Source: UBA2632 sp964452155
GTDB taxonomy: Bacteria > Bacteroidota > Bacteroidia > Bacteroidales > Dysgonomonadaceae
Reading direction: 5' to 3'
DNA: 39,191 bases
Assembly (NCBI GenBank): GCA_964452155.1
Contig: CAYVLC010000005.1
Coordinates: 1 to 39,191, forward strand
Below the pieces are notes generated by a model, which did no database searches, had not been told where the DNA came from, and saw only the letters and a program-made list of their open reading frames with translations. Both the position numbers and the translations under genes were made by a program. This document shows positions 26,310-35,949 of the stretch, piece after piece. Each line of letters opens with the position of its first letter. The stretch's first letter is position 1.

Positions 26310-27398
26310 ATGCGTAAAGATAAGCCTGCACAATTAGTTCTCGAAAATGGTGCAGTTTTTCATGGGAAATCATTTGGTTCCGAAAGATCGAGTTCCGGAG
26401 AGGTCGTCTTCAGTACCGGAATGGTTGGTTATCCTGAGAGCCTGACAGACCCGTCCTACGAAGGTCAAATACTTACAATTACTTATCCAATAATCGGAAA
26501 TTACGGAGTCCCACCTAACAGTATGACAAAAGGAATTTCCGATTTTTTTGAGTCAGAGCGTATTCATGTCAGAGGACTAGTGGTCTTAGACTACTCGCAT
26601 GACTACTCGCACTGGAATGCAGAGAAAAGCCTTTCAGAGTGGTTAAAAGACGAAGATATACCCGCTATATATGATATCGACACACGTCAGTTGACAAAAC
26701 TGCTGCGTGAAAATGGATCTATGAGCGGAAAAATTTTGATTGACAATGCACAAGGAATCAATATTGAAAAAGAAATAGAGTTTTACGACCCATCTACAGA
26801 AAACTTAGTGGCCAAAGTGAGCTGCAAAGAGATCATAGAATATAAAAATGGAGAGAAGAAAGTAGTGTTGATAGATTGTGGTGTGAAACACAATATTATA
26901 CGTCATTTGCTACGCAAAAACATCCATCTCATCAGGGTGCCTTGGGATTACGACTTCAACACCATCGATTACGATGGATTGATAATTTCTAATGGAGCTG
27001 GCAATCCTGAGTACTGCCAAAAAACAGTAGAGAATATACGTCTTGCTATGAACAAGAACAAACCTATTTTTGGTATCTGCATGGGCAATCAGTTATTGGC
27101 AATGGCAGCAGGAGCTACAACATATAAATTGAAATACGGGCACCGTAGCCACAACCAGCCTGTGAGAAGAGTGGGAGAAAATACTTGCTACATTACTTCT
27201 CAAAATCATGGGTATGCAGTAGATGCTAGCTTGTTGAGCAACGATTGGGAGCCCTATTTTGAGAATATGAATGATGGCACTAACGAAGGTATTAAGCACA
27301 AAACAAAACCATTTTCGGCAGTTCAGTTTCATCCCGAAGCTGCTAGTGGTCCTACCGATACGGAGTATCTGTTTCAGGATTTTATAGATATGTTATAA
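26310..27398 (+). CDS. carA: Carbamoyl-phosphate synthase small (glutaminase) subunit, eukaryotic-like type
   Basis: The 362-residue protein has the CPSase small-subunit N-terminal domain (about 1-150) and a class I glutamine amidotransferase domain with nucleophile C257 (FGICMGNQL) and H341/E343 (VQFHPE). It supplies ammonia from glutamine to CarB for arginine and pyrimidine synthesis. The sequence resembles the eukaryotic CAD/CPS II glutaminase (TGMVGYPESLTDPSY, PIIGNYGVPPN, FESERIHVRGLVV, SQNHGYAVD) more than E. coli CarA. After the nucleophile it has Asn where most members have His (GNQ, not GHQ). It is co-oriented with carB, 86 bp apart. Confidence 0.95.
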   Translation: MRKDKPAQLVLENGAVFHGKSFGSERSSSGEVVFSTGMVGYPESLTDPSYEGQILTITYPIIGNYGVPPNSMTKGISDFFESERIHVRGLVVLDYSHDYSHWNAEKSLSEWLKDEDIPAIYDIDTRQLTKLLRENGSMSGKILIDNAQGINIEKEIEFYDPSTENLVAKVSCKEIIEYKNGEKKVVLIDCGVKHNIIRHLLRKNIHLIRVPWDYDFNTIDYDGLIISNGAGNPEYCQKTVENIRLAMNKNKPIFGICMGNQLLAMAAGATTYKLKYGHRSHNQPVRRVGENTCYITSQNHGYAVDASLLSNDWEPYFENMNDGTNEGIKHKTKPFSAVQFHPEAASGPTDTEYLFQDFIDML

Positions 27399-27484
27399 AT
27401 GTCAGTTTATAAAAAACAGATTGCAACAAAAGTTACTTGTGCCGGCACAATGTAATAAAAGATATACAAGAAAGAAAAAAACAA

Positions 27485-30400
27485 ATGACAACAAATAAGA
27501 CATCCGTTAAAAAGGACTTAGCATACTCTCGTTCCGACATGAAAAAGGTGCTCATACTTGGCTCTGGTGCCCTCAAAATTGGCGAAGCTGGCGAGTTTGA
27601 CTACTCGGGTTCGCAAGCTTTGAAAGCACTCAAAGAAGAAGGGGTAGAGACTGTATTGATAAACCCCAATATTGCTACTGTTCAAACTTCAGAAGGCTCT
27701 GCCGACAAAATATACTTCTTGCCCGTTACGCCTTACTTTGTAGAGAAAGTAATAAAAAAGGAAAAGCCCCATGGGATATTGCTCGCTTTTGGTGGACAAA
27801 CTGCACTCAACTGTGGTGTGAAACTCTTTGAAGCCGGTATATTGAAGAAATACAATGTACAGGTGATGGGGACTCCCGTAGAAACAATCATGGCAACAGA
27901 AGACCGCGATTTGTTTGTGAAAAAACTCAACCAAATAAATGTAAAGACCATACAGAGCCACGCTACGAGCACTATTACAGAATCGTTAGAAGCCGCCGAG
28001 AAATTGGGTTACCCAATTATTCTACGTGCTGCCTATTCGTTGGGTGGTTTAGGTTCGGGCTTTTGCGACAATCCTCAAGAATTGAAACAGTTGGCCGAGA
28101 AAGCTTTTTCATATTCCGACCAATTGCTCATTGAAAAATCGCTAAAAGGTTGGAAAGAAATAGAGTATGAAGTAGTGCGCGACCAATACGACAATTGCAT
28201 TACAGTGTGCAACATGGAGAATTTCGATCCGCTAGGCATCCATACCGGCGAGAGTATTGTTGTGGCTCCATCGCAAACACTTACTAACTCTGAGGCAAAC
28301 AAATTGCGAAGCCTTGCCATTCAAATTGTGCGCCATTTGGGCATAGTGGGCGAGTGTAATGTGCAATATGCTTTTGATACAGTCTCTGAAGATTATAGAG
28401 TAATTGAGGTAAATGCACGCTTGAGCCGTTCGTCGGCTTTGGCTTCCAAAGCAACGGGCTATCCGTTGGCATTTGTGGCTGCTAAGTTGGGATTGGGTTA
28501 CGGATTGTTTGATTTGAAGAACTCTGTAACCAAAACAACCAGTGCTTTCTTTGAGCCATCGCTAGACTATGTGGTGGTAAAAATACCACGTTGGGACCTT
28601 GGTAAGTTTAGCGGTGTCACCAAAGAGATTGGCTCTAGCATGAAATCGGTAGGCGAAATAATGTCTATTGGTCGTACGTTTGAAGAAGCCATTCAAAAAG
28701 GTTTGCGCATGATTGGACAGGGCATGCATGGCTTTGTCGAAAACAAAGAATTAAAAATAAAAGATATAGATAAGGCCCTCAATGAGCCTACAGATGAGCG
28801 CATATTTGTAATAAGTAAAGCTTTTAGGGTAGGCTACACTGTTGATCAGATTCACGACTTGACAAAGATTGATAAATGGTTTTTGTACAAGCTACACAAT
28901 ATACTTGAAACAGCCCAGGAGATGGAAGCATTGACGGCACAAGAAGTAGATTTGTCAAAAACTGAAAATGCTATATTCGACAGGCTTTTGCGAATTGCTA
29001 AAAAGCAAGGTTTTTCCGACTTCCAGATAGCACGCGCAGTGTGGAAAGAAGAGATGCCCGATAATGGATCTGACCTGATTCGAAAATACAGAAAGAGCTT
29101 GAATATAGTTCCTGTAGTGAAACAAATAGACACCCTTGCAGCTGAATATCCTGCACAAACCAACTATTTGTATCTGACCTACAATGGCACAGAAAATGAT
29201 GTGCACTATCTGGGCGACAAGAAATCGGTGATTGTCTTGGGCTCTGGTGCTTATAGAATTGGATCGTCGGTAGAGTTTGACTGGTGTTCGGTAAATGCGC
29301 TAAAAACTGTGAGGGAAGAGGGATACCGCTCGGTAATGATTAATTACAATCCTGAAACAGTATCTACAGACTACGACATGTGCGACCGTCTCTATTTTGA
29401 TGAGTTGACATTCGAAAGGGTGATGGACATCACTGAGTTGGAAAATCCTCACGGAGTTATACTATCTGTAGGCGGACAAATTCCGAATAATCTTGCTGTA
29501 AGACTACATAATTATGATGTAAACATATTGGGTACTCAGGCCGATAAAATTGATAATGCAGAGAATCGTCACAAATTTTCGAGCATGTTAGACGAGCTTC
29601 AGATAGACCAACCTCGTTGGAAAGAGTTGACATCGCTTAGCGATATCGAAAAATTTGTGGAAGTAGTTGGTTACCCCGTTTTGGTGCGCCCATCTTATGT
29701 GCTTTCGGGTGCTGCTATGAATGTTTGCTCTAACAAAGACGAATTGAAAAACTTTCTTCAACTGGCTGCCGATATATCTTCTAAATACCCAGTTGTGGTG
29801 AGTGAGTTTGTCGAGAATGCCAAAGAGATAGAGTTTGATGCTGTTGCCAATAAAGGAGAGATAGTTACTTATGCTATTTCAGAACACGTGGAGTTTGCTG
29901 GAGTACACTCTGGCGATGCCACCATTCAGTTTCCACCACAACGATTGTATGTGGAAACAGCTCGCAAAGTAAAGAAAGTAGCAAAAAAGATTGCCAAAGC
30001 TTTAGAGATATCGGGGCCGTTCAACATACAGTTTCTTGCCAAAGAAAACAAAATTAGAGTTATTGAGTGCAACTTGCGTGCATCGCGCTCCATTCCTTTT
30101 GTGTCGAAGGTGTTGAAAATAAACTTCATAGATTTGGCAACCAAAGTGATGCTAGGATTGGAGGTAGAGAAACCCAATAAGAATGCCTTCGATTTAGACT
30201 ATGTAGGTATCAAGGCCTCGCAATTCTCTTTTTCCAGATTGCAAAAGGCCGACCCTGTTCTGGGTGTAGATATGGCCTCTACTGGCGAAGTAGGTTGCTT
30301 AGGCGATACTTTTGACGAAGCTCTTCTCACAGCAATGTTATCGGTAGGATATACAATTCCTAAAAAGAACGTGTTATTTTCTACAGGGCCAGCCCGCTCA

Positions 30401-30766
30401 AAAGCCGATTTGTTAGAGTCGGCCCGATTGTTGCACAGCAAAGGATTCAATTTGTTTGCTACAGGTGGATCTCAAAAGTTTTTGGTGAATAATGGAATAC
30501 CTGCAAAGCTAGTACATTGGCCTAGCGAAAACAAAAGCCCCAACACCATTGAGTTGCTGCAAGAGAAGAAAATAGACATGGTAGTAAATATTCCTAAGAA
30601 CCTTAGCCCTAGCGAACTAAAAAATGGCTACATGATAAGGCGCACCTCTATAGATTTCAATATACCACTCATTACTAACACCCGATTGGCAAGAGCTTTC
30701 ATAGAAGCCTTTTGCAGTATGAATGTAGATGATATTGAAATTAAGAGCTGGGATGAGTTTCACTAA
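27485..30766 (+). CDS. carB: Carbamoyl-phosphate synthase large subunit, eukaryotic-like type
   Basis: I chose the ATG at 27485 (MTTNKTSVKK); an upstream in-frame TTG at 27437 is less likely. The 1093 residues hold two ATP-grasp synthetase halves, the first opening with GSGALKIGEAGEFDYSGSQ and the second with GSGAYRIGSSVEFDWCSV, and a C-terminal MGS-like allosteric domain (from about 950; LFATGGSQKFLVNNGIPAK). It makes carbamoyl phosphate from bicarbonate, ammonia and two ATP. Motifs such as NPNIATVQTSEG and SYVLSGAAMNV match eukaryotic CAD/CPS rather than E. coli (NSNPATIMTDP, SYVLGGRAMEI). It ends before a terminator shared with the convergent peptidase gene. Confidence 0.96.
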   Translation: MTTNKTSVKKDLAYSRSDMKKVLILGSGALKIGEAGEFDYSGSQALKALKEEGVETVLINPNIATVQTSEGSADKIYFLPVTPYFVEKVIKKEKPHGILLAFGGQTALNCGVKLFEAGILKKYNVQVMGTPVETIMATEDRDLFVKKLNQINVKTIQSHATSTITESLEAAEKLGYPIILRAAYSLGGLGSGFCDNPQELKQLAEKAFSYSDQLLIEKSLKGWKEIEYEVVRDQYDNCITVCNMENFDPLGIHTGESIVVAPSQTLTNSEANKLRSLAIQIVRHLGIVGECNVQYAFDTVSEDYRVIEVNARLSRSSALASKATGYPLAFVAAKLGLGYGLFDLKNSVTKTTSAFFEPSLDYVVVKIPRWDLGKFSGVTKEIGSSMKSVGEIMSIGRTFEEAIQKGLRMIGQGMHGFVENKELKIKDIDKALNEPTDERIFVISKAFRVGYTVDQIHDLTKIDKWFLYKLHNILETAQEMEALTAQEVDLSKTENAIFDRLLRIAKKQGFSDFQIARAVWKEEMPDNGSDLIRKYRKSLNIVPVVKQIDTLAAEYPAQTNYLYLTYNGTENDVHYLGDKKSVIVLGSGAYRIGSSVEFDWCSVNALKTVREEGYRSVMINYNPETVSTDYDMCDRLYFDELTFERVMDITELENPHGVILSVGGQIPNNLAVRLHNYDVNILGTQADKIDNAENRHKFSSMLDELQIDQPRWKELTSLSDIEKFVEVVGYPVLVRPSYVLSGAAMNVCSNKDELKNFLQLAADISSKYPVVVSEFVENAKEIEFDAVANKGEIVTYAISEHVEFAGVHSGDATIQFPPQRLYVETARKVKKVAKKIAKALEISGPFNIQFLAKENKIRVIECNLRASRSIPFVSKVLKINFIDLATKVMLGLEVEKPNKNAFDLDYVGIKASQFSFSRLQKADPVLGVDMASTGEVGCLGDTFDEALLTAMLSVGYTIPKKNVLFSTGPARSKADLLESARLLHSKGFNLFATGGSQKFLVNNGIPAKLVHWPSENKSPNTIELLQEKKIDMVVNIPKNLSPSELKNGYMIRRTSIDFNIPLITNTRLARAFIEAFCSMNVDDIEIKSWDEFH

Positions 30767-30840
30767 CTACGTATTTAATAGTTGAAAGATAAAAATTTAA
30801 ACATATAGCGATTTATCGCCTCTTACAATACTAAAACAAC

Positions 30841-30873
30841 AAAGCCGAAACAGTATTTTACTGCTTCGGCTTT
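30841..30873. terminator. Bidirectional terminator between carB and the S9 peptidase gene
   Basis: AAAGCCGAA (30841-30849) pairs with TTCGGCTTT (30865-30873), with an inner CAGT/ACTG pair after one mismatch. It lies between convergent genes. Confidence 0.8.
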
Positions 30874-30906
30874 CTTTGCTTTAGTATAACGTATTATGTT
30901 GAGAGG

Positions 30907-33189
30907 TTACTTCAAATACTTTGATAGAAATCCAAGCATTGTAGCATAAAAATCTAACCGATTCTCTTCACGATAAAAACCATGGCCTTCATTGTATTTT
31001 ACCATATAAGGTACCTCAAATCCTCTTGCACGAAGTTTTTCCACTATTTGATCCGACTCGTTAATATTTACACGTGGGTCATTGGCTCCTTGCACTACAA
31101 ATAGTGGTTTGGTTATTTTGTCCACTTGAAATACTGGCGACACCTCACGTGCTATTTTTGCTTCTTCTGCATTGTCCAAGTCGTACCAAATAGCTTTTAT
31201 CATTTCGGTAAGAGGTTTCCAATACTCTGGAAACGAAGAGAAAAACGTTTCGATATTCGACACACCTACATAATCTACACCACAGGTATAGAGATCTGGT
31301 GTTTTTATCAATCCCATCAGTGTAGCATATCCTCCATGGCTAGCTCCGTAGATGGCTATTTTGTCATTATCTATCCACCCTTGCTCCAATACGTATCTCG
31401 CTCCATCTTCTACATCGTCCATCGCTTTACGTCCTATTTGTTTGAATCCAGCACGTAAAAACTCTTTTCCATAACCACCCGAAATTCGGAAGTTTACTTG
31501 CAAAGTAGCATATCCACGGCTTGCAAAGAGTTGGGTTTCTGGATTAAAACCCCAACTATCGCGTATGCCTTGTGGTCCACCGTGTGGATTAACAATCATA
31601 GGCACTTTCTTGCCTTCCAGTGCTGTTTTTGGCAGTGTAATGTATCCGTGAATAGTGAGCCCATCTCTACTAGTAAAAGTAATAGGACGCATCTCTGCCA
31701 TATCCTCTTCTTTAAGCTGAGGCATAAGATCGTATAGAAGGGTAAACTCCTTTTTAGCTACATTGTAAGTGTAATACGTTCCATATAGTTTATCGCTCTG
31801 AACAATAACAAGATAAGTCTCTTCACTGTCATCAAAATCTATTCTAGATACTTCTTTATTGGGGAATGCCTTTTTGGCTGCTGCGTCAAATTCTTTGAAA
31901 GAATTGCTCACTGGTATCAATACACTCTTTTCTCCATTATAAGCAAAGAAATCAATCTCGTAATTTCTTTTTCGAGAGCGGGCCATATTGCTCACATCAT
32001 AGTCGGGGTGCGAGAATACCTCTTTTATCAATTTGTTCTTTTTTAGATCATAGAGCACTATCCTTGCTTTGTCGCCATCTAAGTTAGTTACCACATAGGC
32101 TTGGTCTTTATTGTCCGATGCATAATCAAATCCCACAATACCAAAACTATCATCCCAGTTCATTGTCTTCATCAGGTCGAATTGGCCCGAAGACAAATCT
32201 TTGTAATACATCTCCATTTTTACACCATCTTTCATTTTGGTGAAAGCCCTCAATTGGCCATCTTTATCAAAATCGTATCCCTGAATAGGGTTAGCTGGGT
32301 CATCGTTGCTGTATAGTTGCTCTATCTCTCCTGTAACAATGTTCAGTTTGAAAGGCTCAAAAACCTGCGGATTGTTTTTGTTCATCGATACAATGATATA
32401 ATCTTTCTGGTCTTTCAAAATGTCTATTATCCCTGCCTTCACACCATCATAAGGGGTAAGGTCTTTAGCATTGCTTCCATCTATATTTGCAGCATAGATA
32501 TGGAAGTTTTCATCGCCACCTTTGTCCATAGCGTAAAATAGGCGTTCATCATTAATCCATCCATACCCTTTTATCAGTTCGTCCTTTTCTTCGATAGCTC
32601 TATTTATAGTGCCTGTAGCAATCTCTTTAATATATACGTGGCGTTTTTTGTTGCCAGAAGGGTCGTTTTCCATATACGACATATATTTCCCGTTGGGAGA
32701 TAGGCTGAAAGACGATGCTTCTGGCTTTGCAAAATAGTCGGCTACTTTATATTTGTACTCTCCTTTGTCAAGAGCAATCAAAGCTTTCAACTCCTCGTCG
32801 CTACTCACCAAATCGGGATTCCCGGGTAGTGTTTGCACAAACTTTGTAAGAACAAGCGGAAACTTTTGCCCCATTTGCTCATATTCTGCAGTAATAGTAT
32901 TGCCCTCAAGCATTCCAGTAACGGTTGTTTGTGCAGCTGGGATAGAGAAAGTTACCTTTTCTCCTTCTACGGCTGTTTTCTCAACAGGAATACCTATAGC
33001 ACCCTGAAGAGGAACATCCATTGTAGAGGTGTAGGCATTGTCTGCCCCTTCTACGTGAAATATCAATTCTAGCTCCATTCCTTGAACGGACAATGTTCCT
33101 TTCCAATCACCTACAAGCGATTGTGCATTTACGGTTATTGCCATAATAATAATAACAGTGGCCAGTAAGCCAATTTTTTTTAGATTCAT
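30907..33189 (-). CDS. Secreted S9-family (prolyl oligopeptidase) peptidase
   Basis: The 760-residue protein has a signal peptide (1 to about 22, ending VNA). Residues 23-120 form a small beta-rich domain (SLVGDWKGTLSVQGMELEL) of the kind found ahead of secreted Bacteroidota hydrolases. A beta-propeller region follows (FSLSPNGKYMSYM, then repeated strands), then an alpha/beta-hydrolase domain with catalytic S617 (YGASHGGYA), D704 (QGANDPRV) and H736 (NEGHGFY). Members cleave oligopeptides, usually after proline or acyl-blocked residues. It is monocistronic and probably periplasmic, serving peptide use. Confidence 0.92.
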   Translation of the reverse strand: MNLKKIGLLATVIIIMAITVNAQSLVGDWKGTLSVQGMELELIFHVEGADNAYTSTMDVPLQGAIGIPVEKTAVEGEKVTFSIPAAQTTVTGMLEGNTITAEYEQMGQKFPLVLTKFVQTLPGNPDLVSSDEELKALIALDKGEYKYKVADYFAKPEASSFSLSPNGKYMSYMENDPSGNKKRHVYIKEIATGTINRAIEEKDELIKGYGWINDERLFYAMDKGGDENFHIYAANIDGSNAKDLTPYDGVKAGIIDILKDQKDYIIVSMNKNNPQVFEPFKLNIVTGEIEQLYSNDDPANPIQGYDFDKDGQLRAFTKMKDGVKMEMYYKDLSSGQFDLMKTMNWDDSFGIVGFDYASDNKDQAYVVTNLDGDKARIVLYDLKKNKLIKEVFSHPDYDVSNMARSRKRNYEIDFFAYNGEKSVLIPVSNSFKEFDAAAKKAFPNKEVSRIDFDDSEETYLVIVQSDKLYGTYYTYNVAKKEFTLLYDLMPQLKEEDMAEMRPITFTSRDGLTIHGYITLPKTALEGKKVPMIVNPHGGPQGIRDSWGFNPETQLFASRGYATLQVNFRISGGYGKEFLRAGFKQIGRKAMDDVEDGARYVLEQGWIDNDKIAIYGASHGGYATLMGLIKTPDLYTCGVDYVGVSNIETFFSSFPEYWKPLTEMIKAIWYDLDNAEEAKIAREVSPVFQVDKITKPLFVVQGANDPRVNINESDQIVEKLRARGFEVPYMVKYNEGHGFYREENRLDFYATMLGFLSKYLK

Positions 33190-33213
33190 ACTTTTATTTA
33201 AATTTTGATGTTA

Positions 33214-33221
33214 CAAAGATA
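33214..33221 (-). promoter_or_regulatory. -7 promoter element of the S9 peptidase gene
   Basis: TATCTTTG on the minus strand (33221-33214) is a full TAnnTTTG match, 24 nt before the start codon. The -33 region reads ATTG at 18 nt, a poor match. Confidence 0.5.
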
Positions 33222-33341
33222 TCCATTAGATGCAATAAACAATTATGTTGTTCATTAGTTTAGTCCATCTTTGCAGTGTAAGGTTACAAAAGTGTAGAAT
33301 TATTATTATGTAAACCTATTATTTGATGGCATCATCCGTAA

Positions 33342-33995
33342 TTAGTCATTCGTAATTGACTTTTGCTTTTTGTAGTATTTGCACCACTCTTTCAATCCAC
33401 ACTCCTCACACTTAGGACTTCGTGCCACGCATACATACCTGCCGTGAAGTATGAGCCAATGGTGTGCTTTTGATAAAATAGGTCTAGGTATGTGCCTCAC
33501 CAACTCTAATTCGCTCTGCAAAGGGTTTTTAGCATTGTTAGTAAGTCCTATTCTGTTGGCTACTCTAAACACGTGCGTGTCCACGGCCATAGCAGGTGTA
33601 TCAAAAGCTACCGATAGCATTACATTGGCTGTCTTTCGGCCCACACCAGGGAGTGTAATCAAAGAATCGAAATCGGTAGGTACTTCACCCTCAAAATCGC
33701 TCATCAACTTCTTGGCCATACCCACCAAGCTTTTGGCTTTATTGTTGGGGTAGGAACACGATTTGATGTATTCAAAAACTTCTTCTTGCGATGATGCTGC
33801 CATTACCTCGGGTACAGGAAAAGCCTCGAACAGTGCTGGTGTTATCACATTCACACGTTTATCTGTGCATTGTGCAGAAAGTATTACGGCTATCAAAAGT
33901 TGATAATTGTTTTCGAAATTTAACTCTGTCTCAGAAGATGCTGCATTTTCTTGAAACCATTTGATTACACCAGCGTAACGTTCTTTTTTTGTCAT
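33342..33995 (-). CDS. nth: Endonuclease III
   Basis: The 217-residue protein has the helix-hairpin-helix LPGVGRKTANVM with catalytic K121, catalytic D139 in VDTHVFRVANR, and the C-terminal [4Fe-4S] cluster cysteines C189, C196, C199 and C205 (spacing 6-2-5). It excises oxidised pyrimidines and nicks the abasic site, the step before endonuclease IV in base-excision repair. The 145 bp upstream contain a G-run (8 G, about 34007-34014 on the plus strand) and a GT-rich stretch but no gene. Confidence 0.97.
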   Translation of the reverse strand: MTKKERYAGVIKWFQENAASSETELNFENNYQLLIAVILSAQCTDKRVNVITPALFEAFPVPEVMAASSQEEVFEYIKSCSYPNNKAKSLVGMAKKLMSDFEGEVPTDFDSLITLPGVGRKTANVMLSVAFDTPAMAVDTHVFRVANRIGLTNNAKNPLQSELELVRHIPRPILSKAHHWLILHGRYVCVARSPKCEECGLKEWCKYYKKQKSITND

Positions 33996-34140
33996 AATAT
34001 AAAGGGGGGGGGTATGTGGTATGAGGTTTGTGTTATGTGTTGTTGTGCGGCGTGTATGTTTTTGGTGAGTGGTTGAAAAAAAAATTAGCTGCTAGCTGTC
34101 ATATATTTCTTAACAGCCAACAGCTAATAGCAATTTCTAT

Positions 34141-35873
34141 CTATCTTTTAATCTCATCCGACAAAGGAATGTGCCTCGCACTCAAGTCTGGGTCTTCCAT
34201 ATCTTTATCTAACGGATACATGGGTCGGTTGATACGTTTATAGTCCAAATTCATCAAGTCTTGATCTACACCACCTGGTGTCAAAGCCATAATCCAATCG
34301 GCACGCATANNNNNNNNNNNNNNNNNNNNNNNNNNNNNNNNNNNNNNNNNNNNNNNNNNNNNNNNNNNNNNNNNNNNNNNNNNNNNNNNNNNNNNNNNNN
34401 NNNNNNNNNCAAGTCTTGATCTACACCACCTGGTGTCAAAGCCATAATCCAATCGGCACGCATATCATACAATTCGGGAACTAAGTATCCAATCTTAACA
34501 ATCAGAATATCAGCCTCTCTTGGGTTTAGTCCTAAGCGAGTGAAAGCGTTTTCGTAATGATAGGCCATGCGGCTCTTTGTAACAATCACCGATACATTTC
34601 CTGATTTTACAACCACTTCTGTTTGTCCTGTTTCATCGTTATGCTCAATAGCAGTAATTTCACCTTTTATACGTACTGGAGGTGCAAATCTCGCATCAAC
34701 CTCTGCACCAGCAGTACCATCTATTTGTGCACCAACACCAAGCTCTATAGCCTTTGCTACAAAGTCTTTACCAGGTATAGAAGCATAAATAACCGATTTG
34801 CCGTTTGCTTTCTTAAACTCAGGAGTTTTCAACACTTCGGTCAGTGTCCATGTAACATCTCCAGCACCACCAGCTGTAGGATTGTCGCCCATGTCGCTAA
34901 TGATAAATGGCTTTTTGTCGCTCGCAATTGCTTTAGCGAGTGCTTCGTCCCAGTGTGCCGTTGGTGCAACAAACTCAAACTCTTGTCTCACACTCCAATA
35001 GTGTTTGGCTAGTTTCTCAGCAGCTTTGTCCACCGCTTCTTGGTCGTCGCCATAAGCAACAATTACTCCGTGGTTGCGAGGCTCATCTGCCCAAGGGTAA
35101 GACATCCAGATAGATGCATCTATTACTTTGTCACCATCAAGTAGAGCAGGAATGGCACCATATAGGCTTTTTGCGGGTTCGATACGTGTGCTGGTTTGCT
35201 CGCCTGCCAAAAGAATCGGAACTGGTATCCATGCTTTGTAAGCTGGTTTTCCCTTTCCACTTTTAAGGCGTGCCAATAGATTGGTTACGGCTCTTTTCTT
35301 AGATTCTATGGCATCTTCATGTGGTGCTAAGCGGTAGCAAGTAATTAAGTCAGTATTTTGTGCCAATCGAGGCGATACACTACCATGCAAGTCCATACAA
35401 GTAGAAATAAGTACATCTGTACCAATCACCTCTCTTACTCGTACAATGAAGTCACCTTCTGGGTCATCCAATCCTTGCACACTCATAGCACCGTGTATAT
35501 CAAAGTACAAGCCGTCTAGTGGCAATACCTCCTTTAGTCTGTCCAATGTTTGTTGTACCAACGATTCGTAAGTATCTCTATCTACAATACCCCCAGGCAT
35601 AGCATGACCACGCAATGTTGGCAACCAAACAGCTTCGTGTATTATAGATGAATCTTGCGAAAAGAATGGGTAATAGCTAAAAACATCATCTCCTGCACGA
35701 GTACGGAATGCATCTTCGTAAGTTACAGCAGGCGAAAAGGTGCTCGACTCTATGGCCAAACCTGCAATAGCTACCCGGGGTAGGCCTTTGTCTCCTTTTG
35801 TGCTGTCGGCACAACTAAAAAATGCAGAAGTGACAACAATAAAAGTTGCCAAACTAAATACTAACTTTCTCAT
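34141..35873 (-). CDS. M81 (MlrC/microcystinase-like) metallopeptidase lipoprotein, interrupted by a scaffold gap
   Basis: The N-terminus is a lipoprotein signal ending FFSC (Cys at residue 20). The MlrC N-terminal domain follows: VAIAGLAIESSTFSP (family form HETNTFSP), then the expected zinc-site motifs DIHGAM, MDLHGSVSP and YRLAPHEDA. The MlrC C-terminal domain includes SDMGDNPTAGGAGDVTWTL. The gene is split on paper by 100 N at 34310-34409. The 55 bases on each side are identical, and collapsing them gives an unbroken frame of 525 residues ending IPLSDEIKR at 34141, so the gene is almost certainly intact. The prototype MlrC degrades linearised microcystin, but most homologues have unknown peptide or amide substrates. 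Confidence 0.85.
34255..34464. other. Scaffold gap (100 N) flanked by identical 55-bp copies
   Basis: Bases 34310-34409 are N. Bases 34255-34309 are identical to 34410-34464. This is the pattern of two contig ends that overlap but were joined with a default gap, so the true gap length is negative (about -55). Confidence 0.93.
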
Positions 35874-35949
35874 AAATTTTCTGTTTTTATTATTTGTATA
35901 TATGTTTTATTCTTTAATATGAAGCAAATTGTAATGTGCAAGAAAACAG

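Noticed and set aside
34141..35873. Frameshifted pseudogene or two separate genes at the M81 locus
   Set aside because: The apparent break comes from 100 arbitrary N plus a duplicated 55-bp contig end; collapsing it restores the frame.
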